Source: Crocinitomicaceae bacterium
GTDB lineage: Bacteria; Bacteroidota; Bacteroidia; Flavobacteriales_D; Crocinitomicaceae
Length of the DNA stretch: 64,000 nucleotides
Assembly (NCBI GenBank): GCA_016719925.1
Contig: JADJYC010000002.1
Span: forward strand, 620,001-684,000
Reading direction: 5' to 3'
Below are positions 10,201-19,690 of this stretch, piece by piece (the first letter of the stretch is position 1; each line of letters begins with the position of its first letter). The notes beneath the pieces were generated by a model, which did not search any database, was not told the origin of the DNA, and worked only from the letters and a program-made list of their open reading frames with translations. A program made the translations under genes and the position numbers.

Positions 10201-11126
10201 TACGAATAGGCATTAATACCGGAGAGGTTATTGCCGGAGTAATCGGAATCAAACGATTTGCTTACGATATTTGGGGTGCAACAGTAAATCAGGCCCAACG
10301 TATGGAGATGCACGGTCAGCCGGGAACAGTGAATGTTTCAGGTAACACCTATGAATACATTGCTCCTTATTTTGAATGTACTTATCGTGGAAAGGTTCAG
10401 ACCAAACACAAGGGGATGCTCGACATGTATTATGTCAGCGGAATCAAACCTGAATTATCAATCAAAGGGGAAGGAAAAAAACCAAATAATAAGTTCTGGA
10501 AAATTGTCGATCTGCACTTATACAGCTCTATCAACTATATGAAGGCTGAGCGGCACATCATGAAAATTCTTGAAACCCAGCTCTCACCAAAACTTTTATA
10601 CCACAGTATCAACCACACGATAGATGTTACAAAAGCCGTTGAACGACTCGCAATCATGGAGGGAATTACCGATGAAGACCTCTTTTTATTAAAATCAGCA
10701 GCAACATATCATGACGCTGGTTTTATTGAAAAATATGAAAAGAATGAGGAAATTGGAATGCGTCTGGCGCGCGAAATTCTTCCGAAATACGGTTATACCC
10801 AGGAACAAATAGATGTGATTGATGGCTTGATTAAAGCAACTGAAATTCCGCAATCACCCCAAACACATTTACAGCAAATAATGTGTGATGCAGATCTTGA
10901 TTATTTGGGCAGAGATGATTTCCACGATATTGCCAATTTGCTCAGAAGAGAATTACGTGAGCATGGTAAGCTAAACAGTGACAGAATGTGGGACGAGATT
11001 CAGGTAAAATTCCTTACTGCTCACACCTATTTCACTAAATCAGCTATCAGACTCAGACAGGAAAAAAAGATGAAGCACATTGAGGAAATCAAAGCAAAAC
11101 TGCTGGTCTATGAATACAAGGATTAG
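7230..11126 (+). CDS. Reg_prop beta-propeller sensor fused to class III adenylate cyclase and HD domain (two frameshifts)
   Basis: About 1298 residues once two indels are repaired: one base missing near 9512-9518 and one extra (or two missing) in the A-run at 9731-9735. Order: signal peptide (about 1-24), two-component-regulator (Reg_prop) propeller blades (WIGTEQDGLF, FWIGAEKGFSKFD), Y_Y_Y domain, one TM (about 781-806, FWLTWWFRILIILALTFIG), coiled coil, cyclase domain and C-terminal HD domain. Cyclase residues are complete: metal Asp900 and Asp944, purine-selecting Lys940 and Asp1013 (adenylate type), and transition-state Asn1020 and Arg1024. The HD part shows H1161-D1162 (YHDAGF) plus upstream His and downstream Asp. 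Prediction: an external ligand sensed by the propeller controls cAMP synthesis; the HD domain may hydrolyse a nucleotide. Last gene of the operon. Confidence 0.88.
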
Positions 11127-11149
11127 TTAAAATTATCCTTTCAGGTGTA

Positions 11150-11542
11150 TTATGACTCCAGCTTAAAAAGCGTCAGGTCTGGCTCTCCGTTTTTTCCTGC
11201 CAAAAACAAGGTTCTTGTTTTTTTATTCCAGAGAAAATCTGCGTCAAAAGAAAAATTTTTACCGTTAGTCAATTTAGCTTTAATCAGATATTGGGTCCCT
11301 GTTTGTTTTAAAAATGTATAGGCGCCCTTGATTTGAATCGTTCCGCTTTTATAAACAATTCCGTTAGTGGTTATCTGAACATGCACGTCATGCTTTTCAA
11401 TACTCAGCTCAACATCGTCTTTAATCACTGAGTATGCCATCATCTCTCCGGCGTAGTAACCGTAACAATCTTTTGGTAAATCATCTGCACGGGAAATCAC
11501 CGAAGCAAAAAACAACACAAAAAACAAGCTGAACCTCTTCAT
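11150..11542 (-). CDS. Small secreted protein of unknown function
   Basis: 130 residues from ATG at 11542; the open frame extends to 11590 but the later Met precedes a clear signal peptide (MKRFSLFFVLFFASVISRADD). The mature part is a short beta-rich domain (ISKHD-like strands VHVQITTNGIVYKSG, YLIKAKLTNGKNFSFDADFLW) that resembles no family I can name. It is convergent with the cyclase gene, whose stop is 23 bp away, and divergent from thyA. Standing alone, it gives no functional context. Confidence 0.6.
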   Translation of the reverse strand: MKRFSLFFVLFFASVISRADDLPKDCYGYYAGEMMAYSVIKDDVELSIEKHDVHVQITTNGIVYKSGTIQIKGAYTFLKQTGTQYLIKAKLTNGKNFSFDADFLWNKKTRTLFLAGKNGEPDLTLFKLES

Positions 11543-11647
11543 TTTTATAGTTTGGGGACACGAATATAGTGTTTTGCAAAAAAAGATCAAATAAATCTGT
11601 TGATAAAAATAAGTGCTTGTTTAAATAAAACCGCGCAAAAACGAGGA

Positions 11648-11674
11648 TTGGGGATTGAGCGCATTGTAAATTTG
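11648..11674 (+). promoter_or_regulatory. Candidate Bacteroidota promoter for thyA operon
   Basis: A perfect TAnnTTTG (-7) element, TAAATTTG, lies at 11667-11674, with TTG at 11648-11650 sixteen bases upstream as a possible -33 element. The thyA ATG is 17 bp downstream of the -7 box. The spacing is slightly shorter than the usual 17-23. Confidence 0.5.
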
Positions 11675-11691
11675 AACGAATAAAACTTCTC

Positions 11692-12515
11692 ATGAAACAA
11701 TACCTTGACCTTGTCAGACACATTTATGAAAACGGCACTCAAAAAGGTGACCGCACCGGAACAGGCACCAAAAGTGTTTTTGGTTATCAGATGCGATTTG
11801 ATCTAAGCAAAGGTTTTCCAATGCTTACTACTAAAAGCTTCATCTGAAATCAATCATTCATGAACTACTCTGGTTCATTAATGGTGATACCAATATTAAA
11901 TACCTGAATGAAAACGGTGTAAAAATCTGGGATGCATGGGCTAACAAAAATGGCGATCTCGGTCCGGTTTATGGTGCGCAATGGAGAAACTGGAACAACA
12001 AAGGAATTGATCAGCTTCAAATGGTTATTGATCAGATTAAATCAAATCCCAATAATCGCAGAATCATGGTTTCTGCATGGAACCCTGAAGTAATGCCGGA
12101 CACCGCCAAATCATTTGAAGAAAATGTTGCTAACGCCAAAGCCGCTTTGCCTCCGTGCCATGCCTTTTTTCAGTTCTATGTTGCAGACGGTAAACTTTCT
12201 TGTCAGCTTTATCAGCGCAGCGCAGATGTTTTTTTAGGTGTACCGTTTAACATTGCGTCTTATGCGCTTTTTACATTAATGATTGCACAGGTTTGTGATC
12301 TTAAACCAGGCGAATTCATCCATACTTTTGGTGATGCACATCTATACAACAATCATTTTGAACAAATTGAACTGCAGCTTAGCAGAGAACCGCGAGCGTT
12401 GCCACAAATGAAAATTAATCCTGCGGTGAAATCTATTTTCGATTTTAAATTCGAGGATTTTGAACTGTTGAATTATGATCCGCACCCACACATCAAAGGC
12501 GAAGTGAGCGTATAA
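11692..12515 (+). CDS. thyA: Thymidylate synthase (1-bp frameshift)
   Basis: Starts at ATG 11692 (MKQYLDLVRHIYENG) and contains the N-terminal Arg-rich folate/dUMP loop (GDRTGTGT). The frame breaks at about 11830 where ACTAAAAGCTT lacks one A; adding it gives TTKKLHLKSIIHELLWFING, a canonical ThyA segment, for a total of 274 residues. The catalytic cysteine is in ALPPCHAFFQFYV, and QRSADVFLGVPFNIASYA follows. It methylates dUMP to dTMP using methylene-tetrahydrofolate, and the product dihydrofolate is recycled by the neighbouring folA (2 bp away). An essential gene broken in a homopolymer argues for assembly error. Confidence 0.93.
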
Positions 12516-12517
12516 TT

Positions 12518-13027
12518 ATGGTAAAATTAATTGTAGCAATAGCTTCCAACCGCGTTATTGGAAAAGACAACGATCTTATCTGGCATTTGCCTGCTGACAT
12601 GCGGTTTTTTACACAAACCACCAAAGGACATGTGGTAATAATGGGAAGAAGAAACTGGGATTCTATACCGCTAAAATATCGTCCTTTGTCTGGCCGGATC
12701 AATGTCGTTATTACAAGAAACAAAGAATTCAGACATCCGGATTGCATTGTTTTTAATTCGTTGGAGGAGTCAATTGCGCACTTCAGAAATGATTCTTCAA
12801 AAGATGTTTATATCATAGGGGGCGGTCAGATTTATAAAGAGGCAATAGAAAAAAATCTGGTTGATGAAATGCTGATAACCCATATTGATCAAGCCTTTGA
12901 AGGAGACACCTGGTTTCCTGATTTTAATGAAAATGATTGGAAGAAGGAAGTTGTTCTGAGACAAGAAAAAGACGAGAAAAACGCGTACTCTTTCAGTGTT
13001 TGGAAATACATCAAAAATTCTGATTAA
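12518..13027 (+). CDS. folA: Dihydrofolate reductase
   Basis: 169 residues, normal DHFR length. Motifs: VAIASNRVIGKDNDLIWHLP at the N-terminus with the catalytic acid in HLPADMRFF, then GRRNWDSIP and the NADPH-binding IIGGGQIYKEAI. It reduces dihydrofolate to tetrahydrofolate with NADPH. It follows thyA by 2 bp and its TAA is immediately followed by the topB GTG, forming a thyA-folA-topB operon. The pairing thyA-folA is the classic arrangement that couples dTMP synthesis to folate recycling. Confidence 0.95.
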   Translation: MVKLIVAIASNRVIGKDNDLIWHLPADMRFFTQTTKGHVVIMGRRNWDSIPLKYRPLSGRINVVITRNKEFRHPDCIVFNSLEESIAHFRNDSSKDVYIIGGGQIYKEAIEKNLVDEMLITHIDQAFEGDTWFPDFNENDWKKEVVLRQEKDEKNAYSFSVWKYIKNSD

Positions 13028-15216
13028 GTGAAATTGTGTATTGCTGAAAAACCGAGTGTAGCAAAAGAAATTGCGACAATCTTAGGGGCAACCCTTAAGA
13101 AAGACGGGTATTTTGAGGGCAATGGATATTGGGTTTCATGGACTTTTGGACATCTGTGTACATTAAAGGAACCCCATGATTATACACCCATCTGGAAAAC
13201 CTGGAATCTGGCAACATTACCTATGATTCCTTCCAAATTCAGCATTAAAGTTATGCCTGATCAGGGGGTTCAGAAACAATTCAGAACAATTGAAACACTG
13301 GTAGAAAAATGTGATGAGGTAATAAACTGCGGTGATGCCGGGCAAGAAGGAGAGCTTATTCAGCAATGGGTGTTATTAAAAGCAAAAAACACAAAACCCA
13401 TTAAACGACTTTGGATTTCCTCTTTGACAGAAGAAGCAATTAAAGAAGGATTCAATAAACTCAGGAACGGCGACGATTTCAAAAATCTTTATGCCGCAGG
13501 CAGTTCAAGAGCAATTGGAGATTGGCTTTTGGGAATGAATGCCACCCGGTTATATACTCTTAAATTCGGGCAAAATAAACAGGTTTTATCTATTGGCAGA
13601 GTGCAAACTCCTACCCTTGCAATGATCGTTCAAAGACAAAAAGAAATTGATCATTTTAAGCCGGCAAAATTCTGGGAATTGAAAACAAAATACCGTGATG
13701 TATTGTTCTCAGCTCAGTTAGACAGATTTGATGATCAAACAAAGGCAACAGAACTGGCAGAACAAATTAAGCCTTTGCCCTTTATTATAAAATCATACGA
13801 ACAGAAAGAAGGGAAAGAACAGCCGCCGCGTCTCTTTGACCTTACGTCTATACAGGTTGAAGCCAACAATAAATTTGCCTTTTCTGCTGAACAAACATTG
13901 AATACAGTGCAGAGTCTATATGAGAAAAAACTCATCACATATCCACGGGTCGACACGACTTATTTGTCTGAAGACATCTATCCAAAAGTTCCCAAAATAC
14001 TGGAGGGGCTAAAATTTTTTTCACGCTACACTGAACCACTTTTGGGCTCACCAATTAAGAAGTCAAAAAAGGTATTTGACAATAAAAAAGTAACTGATCA
14101 CCACGCAATAATTCCAACGGGCATAGTTCCTTCAGGCGTTTCAGCCGATGAACAAAAAATTTACAACACTATTACGCGCCGATTTATTTCAGTCTTTTAT
14201 CCGGATTGTACGGTATCAAATACAACTGTATTGGGTGTTGCCGGTGAAACAGATTTTAGAGCCACAGGAAAACAAATTATTGAGCCTGGATGGCGGATAG
14301 TTTATGAGCAAGAAGATTCGGCTCAGACACCTGTTCAAAATGAACCAAAGAAACCAGGCGAGGCGGCAGACGAAGATGAAAACCTGCAGGAACAGGAATC
14401 TGATAATATTTTGCCAATTTTTGAACAGGGTGAAAGTGGTAGTCATGAACCGGAAATTCTGGAAAAAGAAACACGACCTCCTAAATACTATACCGAAGCA
14501 ACTCTTTTAAGGGCCATGGAAACAGCCGGAAAAACAGTTGATGATGATGAGCTGAGAGACGCCATGAAAGAGAACGGAATTGGGCGTCCATCAACCCGTG
14601 CAAATATTATTGAAACATTATTCCGCAGACAATATATCGTCAAAAAAAAGAAAAACATTCATGCAACTGTCACGGGTATGGGGTTAATCGATATTATTCA
14701 AAGCGATCTTCTTAAATCGCCTGAATTAACAGGTAAATGGGAGTATAAACTTCGTCAGATTGAAAAAGGAGAATACAGCATAACCCAGTTTAAAGAAGAA
14801 CTTGTGGAAATGGTTGTTAATCTTACAAATGAGGTCATGAGTATTCATGGTAAGAAAATAGAAATTATTGAGCCTGCTTCACCAAAACCTTCAGAAGATA
14901 AAGTTGCTCCTGAAAAACGTGAAACCAAAAACCAGAACCAATAATTATCGAAGGCAGAACTTGTCCCAGATGTAAATCAGGCAAAATAATCAAAGGAAAA
15001 TCAGCCTACGGATGTTCACGATTTAAAGAGGGCTGCACTCTGTTGCTGCCATTTCAGTATCACAATAAAAAGCTAACAGACAAACAAATTTCCGATCTTT
15101 TGGAGAAGGGTAAAACAACAATAATAAAAGGAGTCCAGAATCCTGAAAATCCTGAAAAATCAGATGGAAAAATCATACTGAACAACGAATTCAAACTTCA
15201 GTTTGTAAAGGCATGA
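13028..15216 (+). CDS. topB: DNA topoisomerase III, type IA (1-bp frameshift)
   Basis: Starts at GTG 13028 directly after folA. The TOPRIM domain begins LCIAEKPSVAKEIATILG and carries CGDAGQEGELI; the catalytic tyrosine is in LITYPRVDTTYL. The open frame stops at 14944, but a different frame continues without interruption to TGA 15216 and encodes the C-terminal zinc ribbon (CPRCKSGKIIKG, then YGCSRFKEGC). One base missing at about 14925-14945 explains the break; the repaired protein is ~729 residues. It relaxes and decatenates single-stranded DNA, e.g. during recombination and replication. The stop overlaps the next gene's ATG (ATGA). Confidence 0.92.
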
Positions 15217-15917
15217 AAAATTTAATGCTGACAGGTCTATTTTGTCTTATTACTTGCATTTCTTTAAGTCAGTTTAATCACGTTTTCAGCTACGACACCA
15301 CGCGTAAATACTTTCCTTCTTCACATGGCTCAAAGAAATGGAAACCAATTGTAGGTTTTGACGCTTTTCGCTCATTCTATTCCGGAAAGCCGGTTAAATT
15401 TAATGGTATTAGGTTTGGCGCTGAATACCGAGGCGTGCATAGATTTGGATTTGGATTTTACGGGTTAAAACGAGATTTAGTGTTTAATGATATAGTTGTA
15501 GACTATCCGCTTGCGACAGACACTTCTTTAGTAAAATACAGTCTTAATTACGCTGCCTTTTTCTATGAACGTGTTTTTTATAAACACAAGAAATGGGAAG
15601 TGTCTTTGCCATTTTATCTTGGTGGCGGCGGGCTGGATGGTTATGTAGAAGGATCTGATGGAATTTATTATAAATTTTTGGCTACCAGTTTTTCATTAAT
15701 GAATGCAGGATTTGGACTCAAATATTATCTATTCAAATGGCTTGCACCAAGAATTGGAATAGGCTATCGGTTCACTTTTAATACAGAAAAGAGCCTTAGA
15801 AAATCTTTTAATGGCGCATATTATTCATTTGGGGTAAGTGTAATAATAAGCGAATTATACAAATCCATTTTCAAGAATCAACCGAACCAAAAACAAACAC
15901 AACCATTAAATAAATAA
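15213..15917 (+). CDS. Outer-membrane beta-barrel-like protein
   Basis: 234 residues with a signal peptide (MKNLMLTGLFCLITCISLSQ) and alternating strands (RFGAEYRGVHRFGFGFYGL, GFGLKYYLFKWLAPRIGIGY), which suggests a small outer-membrane barrel. The ATG overlaps the true topB stop, so it is the last gene of the thyA-folA-topB operon. There is no specific family I can name. The C-terminus ends in a polar Gln/Asn-rich tail rather than an aromatic residue, unlike classical barrels. Confidence 0.65.
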   Translation: MKNLMLTGLFCLITCISLSQFNHVFSYDTTRKYFPSSHGSKKWKPIVGFDAFRSFYSGKPVKFNGIRFGAEYRGVHRFGFGFYGLKRDLVFNDIVVDYPLATDTSLVKYSLNYAAFFYERVFYKHKKWEVSLPFYLGGGGLDGYVEGSDGIYYKFLATSFSLMNAGFGLKYYLFKWLAPRIGIGYRFTFNTEKSLRKSFNGAYYSFGVSVIISELYKSIFKNQPNQKQTQPLNK

Positions 15918-16062
15918 CGCGATTGTTGCTAATTCATAATTCTTTGATTATCAATAATTCAACAAAAAATAAAGCGCTCTCGGAAACACGGCTAAAACCA
16001 ACGATCTCTCACGGGGTAAATAGTTTAGACATTAAACAACTAAACAACTCTTTAAACGCGTT

Positions 16063-16944
16063 CTATTGCTTTTTCTTCTTAAAAATATAAATCTGGGAGC
16101 TCCAAAACTCATCTTTAGCCAACCAATTTGACTTCAACCCGGTAAGAATTCCCCTGATTATATTTCCATTCTTATATTTTTCAGACAACATAGAAACATA
16201 AAACGAATCAAAAGGCATTGGTAAAATATTAACCAATACAAGTCCATGAATTGAAGCAATTCTTCTCATGTCATCAGGCACAAAATGATAAAGATGAATT
16301 GGAACGTCATAAGCAGCCCAAAATGCTTGATATTTTCTGGCATCATAGCTTAGTCTGTTCGGAACGGCAACAACCAGACAACCATCCTCCTTCAACAATT
16401 TCACTATTCTCTCCAAATCTCTTTGTAAATGATATACATGTTCAAGTACATGCCACATTGTAATTACGTCAAACTGCCCGTCAATTTGATTATGTAACTG
16501 CTCAATTGGTAATAAATCTACTTCATTAGATGTTTTAGCAAAAGATCTTGCGTCAGCGTCAGGCTCAAGACCAACAAAGCGCCAGCCTTTGTCTTTTGCT
16601 ACTTTCAAGAAATGCCCTGTTCCTGCACCTATATCCAGGAGATTTCTGCCCGCGGATAATTTACCGATCAACTTAACTTTTTTCCGCAAGGAATACCATC
16701 TTACAACATGGTAAACCCTGTTAATAAGTCCCTCTTTTGAAGAAGAATGTGAAACATAACTATCTGACTTATAATAATTTCCAATCAGGGCTTCTTCAGG
16801 AACAGGATTTGTATACTGTAAACCGCAGTTATTACAGGCTACTATTTTAAACAATTCACCAGACACAGAATGATCTTTAACCTCTAATACCTGTGAATAA
16901 TGGCTATGTTGACATACGGGACAGTTAGCTATAGTTTTCATCAT
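16063..16944 (-). CDS. Class I SAM-dependent methyltransferase with N-terminal zinc-ribbon-like module
   Basis: 293 residues. Two Cys pairs at the N-terminus (CPVCQHSHYS and VACNNCGLQYTNP) form a probable zinc ribbon, followed by the SAM-binding motif I, LLDIGAGTGHFLKVA, then the acidic motif VGLEPDADA and FDVITMWHVLEHV. This arrangement is common in sugar- or polysaccharide-associated methyltransferases of Bacteroidota, but the substrate cannot be told. The ATG overlaps the repaired mnmG stop by 4 bp, so it is the last gene of the DUF4175-rsbW-ybeY-mnmG operon. Confidence 0.85.
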   Translation of the reverse strand: MMKTIANCPVCQHSHYSQVLEVKDHSVSGELFKIVACNNCGLQYTNPVPEEALIGNYYKSDSYVSHSSSKEGLINRVYHVVRWYSLRKKVKLIGKLSAGRNLLDIGAGTGHFLKVAKDKGWRFVGLEPDADARSFAKTSNEVDLLPIEQLHNQIDGQFDVITMWHVLEHVYHLQRDLERIVKLLKEDGCLVVAVPNRLSYDARKYQAFWAAYDVPIHLYHFVPDDMRRIASIHGLVLVNILPMPFDSFYVSMLSEKYKNGNIIRGILTGLKSNWLAKDEFWSSQIYIFKKKKQ

Positions 16945-18815
16945 TTTCCCAAATAAATCATTATTACCGAAATATCAGCTGGCGATACTCCACTTATTCT
17001 ACTGGCCTGACCCAAAGTAACTGGTTTAACCCTTGACAACTTGTCTATTGCCTCAGAAGACAAAGAAGCCATTTTTTATAATTTATATTATCTGGCAATT
17101 TATATTGGTCAAGTCGTTGAATTTTTTCTGCCAAATCCCTTTCCCGATCAATGTATCCAGCATATTTCAACTGCACTTCGGCTTGCACAAGTGTCTCTGA
17201 ATCTATATCACCAAGCTTGTCTATCGCCTGTTTAAGATTAGGCGAAAATTCTATTAGTTTTTGAAGCTCTACATGTGGTCTTAGCAAAACACCAATTGCC
17301 TTAACTGCCTGGTTCAACGAAGCAGAACTTATGCTTTCTAAGTAGCCATTCAATTCTGAAGGCAAAACACTAGTTTCTTTAATTACCTTCTTAAGCAATT
17401 CGCTCACTCTAACTTTTTCATTAACCCTGCTTAAAGCCTCCAGATTACACAGACCAATTTCATAGCCGCGGGGAGTCAACCTTAAGTCGGCATTATCTTG
17501 TCTTAATAATATCCTGAATTCAGCCCTTGAAGTAAACATACGATATGGCTCTTTTGTTCCCTTTGTAATTAGATCATCAATAAGAACCCCTATATATGCC
17601 TCAGCCCTTGTTAAAACAAACTCTCCCTTACCATGCAGTTTATTATGTGCATTTATTCCCGCCATTAATCCTTGTGCGGCCGCCTCTTCATATCCGGTGG
17701 TTCCATTAATCTGCCCGGCAAAAAACAAATTATCTACTAATTTGGTCTCAAGTGTATGTTTTAATTGAGTAGGGGGAAAATAATCATATTCTATAGCATA
17801 ACCCGGCCTGAACATTTTTACATTTTCAAAACCCGGAATAGTTTTGAGTGCTTTTAACTGTATGTCTTCCGGCAGAGAGGTACTAAAGCCATTAACATAG
17901 ATCTCTACAGTCTCCCATCCCTCAGGCTCTACAAAAAATCTGATGTCTGTTTCTTTCAGCAAACCTGTTTATCTTATCTTCGATTGAAGGACAATATCTT
18001 GGTCCTGTACTTTTGATCGCTCCATTAAACATTGGTGAACGATCAAATCCACTTCTAAGAATCTCGTGTGTTAAAGTATTGGTATAAGTAATATAACAGC
18101 TTCTTTGTTTTGAGAGGGGTTTGATATTTGGATCATAAGAAAACTTCAGCGGATTCTCATCACCTGGCTGTTCTTCCATTTTAGAATAATCTAAAGATCT
18201 TCCATCAACCCTTGGAGGTGTTCCAGTTTTCATTCGGCCAGACTCAAAACCAAGATTGACCAACTGTTCGGTTATTCCATAACTTGCGCTTTCACCAGTC
18301 CGCCCACCTTTAAAGTTTTTCTCCCCAAGGTGTATGAGTCCGTTTAAAAAAGTACCGTTAGTAAGAACAACCGCCCTGGCATATATTTTTTGACCCATTA
18401 CAGTTGTCACACCCTTTAAATCCCCATTTTCTAGAATTAACCCATTAGCCATGTCTTGCCAAAAATGTACATTTTCTGTTCTCTCGAGCAGAAGTCGCCA
18501 TTCTTCAGCAAATCTCATTCTATCATTCTGAGTCCTTGGCGACCACATAGCCGGCCCTTTGGAAAGATTCAACATTTTAAATTGAATCGCAGATTTATCA
18601 GCCACCACTCCCGATCCACCACCTAAAGCGTCTATTTCTCTAACGATTTGTCCTTTTGCAACACCCCCCATTGCGGGATTACACGACATTTGAGCAATGG
18701 TAGCCATATTCATTGTTACCAACAGGGCTTTAGACCCCATTTTAGCAGAAGCATATGCCGCTTCACAACCAGCGTGACCGGCACCAACAACGATTATATC
18801 ATATTCAGGCAACAT
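16941..18815 (-). CDS. mnmG: tRNA uridine-5-carboxymethylaminomethyl enzyme MnmG/GidA (two frameshifts)
   Basis: The N-terminus has the FAD-binding GAGHAGCEAAYA, followed by CNPAMGG, GTFLNG and the RMKTGTPPR segment. The frame breaks at about 17945 (six T where five would give DRHQIF/VEPEGWET-type continuity) and at about 17073 (one A missing in the AAAAAA run); the second repair yields a normal MnmG C-terminus (IDKLSRVKPVTLGQASRISG) ending at TGA 16941. The repaired length is 624 residues, as expected. With MnmE it installs the cmnm5 group on wobble U34 of tRNAs. Two parS sites sit just upstream, consistent with the frequent linkage of gidA to chromosome-partition loci. Confidence 0.93.
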
Positions 18816-18823
18816 CTGCGACT

Positions 18824-18839
18824 TGTTTCACGTGAAACA
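18824..18839. promoter_or_regulatory. parS centromere site 1 (ParB binding)
   Basis: Exact 16-bp palindrome TGTTTCACGTGAAACA, the consensus ParB-binding parS sequence. It lies in the 41-bp gap between the ybeY stop and the mnmG start. An identical copy follows 36 bp away. ParB nucleates on such sites and directs origin segregation with ParA and SMC. Confidence 0.9.
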
Positions 18840-18856
18840 TCTCTTTTGATTATAAA

Positions 18857-19293
18857 CTATGTTTCACGTGAAACAATCTTAAGCATTAAACAATCGTCCT
18901 CTGCGGCTCTCATTTCTCGTTCACCACCTTGGGTCTTGTCGTCCAAACCAAGCAAATGCAAAACGCCATGGACCATAACCCGACTCAACTCCTTTTCAAA
19001 ATCACCAGCACAATATTGTTTTGAGTTTTCACAAACCCTGTCAACAGATATATACATCTCACCACATAAACTATTTTCTTCGTTATAATTAAATGTAATA
19101 ATATCCGTGTAATAATCATGCCCAAGGTGATTTCTATTCATCTCTAATAAATAACCATCATCCACAAAAACATAATCCAAGCTGGCGTTTTTAACGCCAT
19201 ATTTATTCAATACAGTTTTAAGCCAGGCCGAATAACCCTGCTTGTCAAAACCATTTATCTTACTATTAAAAAACTGTAAGTCAGACTAACCAT
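18857..19293 (-). CDS. ybeY: Endoribonuclease YbeY, 16S rRNA maturation (1-bp frameshift)
   Basis: The visible frame begins at a TTG (19210), but coding sequence continues upstream. Adding one T in the T-run (plus-strand A-run 19268-19273) joins ATG at 19293 (MVSLTYSFFNSK) to the rest, giving 145 residues; the ATG overlaps the RsbW-like gene by 8 bp. The metal-binding motif is HGVLHLLGLDD: the first two His are present but the usual third ligand is replaced by Asp, as in other Bacteroidota members by my recollection. The C-terminal codons form part of parS site 2. YbeY trims the 16S rRNA 3' end. Confidence 0.85.
18860..18875. promoter_or_regulatory. parS centromere site 2 (inside the 3' end of ybeY)
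   Basis: A second exact TGTTTCACGTGAAACA. Here it is also coding: read on the minus strand it encodes the last YbeY residues VSRET just before the TAG. Conserving both codon frame and a 16-bp palindrome implies selection for ParB binding. Centre-to-centre distance to site 1 is 36 bp. Confidence 0.9.
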
Positions 19294-19687
19294 TTGCCGT
19301 AGCAAAGGTAATACTTACTTTAGTACCATTAGAATCAAAAGCCACGCCGTCGGATAAATTTTTCATTAAAAATATTCCGCGTCCGTCTGGCTTTTCAAGA
19401 TTTTCAGGTGCAGTGGGATCAGGTAAATTGGTGTAATCAAAACAATCTCCCTCATCAGATATGACAAAAACAACTCCCTCAGGAATCTTTTCTACAATCA
19501 CTTTAACCTTTTTTTCGTCAGAATATTTGTTACCGTGAATGATAGCGTTATTCACGGCCTCCGTAACGGCAATTAACACATTTCCGTAATGATCTTCATT
19601 AAGACCCATCTCCTCAGACACCCTGTCAATCAAAGCCTCAACTTCAGGAATGCGATCAAGTTTGGACGCAATTTCAATATTCAACAT
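19286..19687 (-). CDS. RsbW-like serine kinase / anti-sigma factor (HATPase_c_2)
   Basis: 133 residues of a GHKL ATPase. The N-box is EAVNNAIIHGNKY, the G1 box DEGDCFD, and the G2 box GRGIFLMKNL. This length and layout are those of the RsbW/SpoIIAB family, which phosphorylate STAS anti-anti-sigma proteins and bind sigma factors. In Bacteroidota, lacking SigB, the target is unclear. It starts 3 bp after the DUF4175 gene and overlaps ybeY. Two SpoIIE-type phosphatases lie elsewhere in the window (5392-7220 and 55210-57452) and could be the opposing enzymes; that link is inference. Confidence 0.85.
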   Translation of the reverse strand: MLNIEIASKLDRIPEVEALIDRVSEEMGLNEDHYGNVLIAVTEAVNNAIIHGNKYSDEKKVKVIVEKIPEGVVFVISDEGDCFDYTNLPDPTAPENLEKPDGRGIFLMKNLSDGVAFDSNGTKVSITFATANG

Positions 19688-19690
19688 TCA

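Noticed and set aside
9942..10313. 123-residue minus-strand frame opposite the cyclase domain
   Set aside because: Antisense to the conserved catalytic domain; no family features.
18857..19210. TTG at 19210 as the true ybeY start
   Set aside because: Family-like sequence continues upstream to an ATG at 19293 after restoring one base; TTG would remove about 28 conserved residues.
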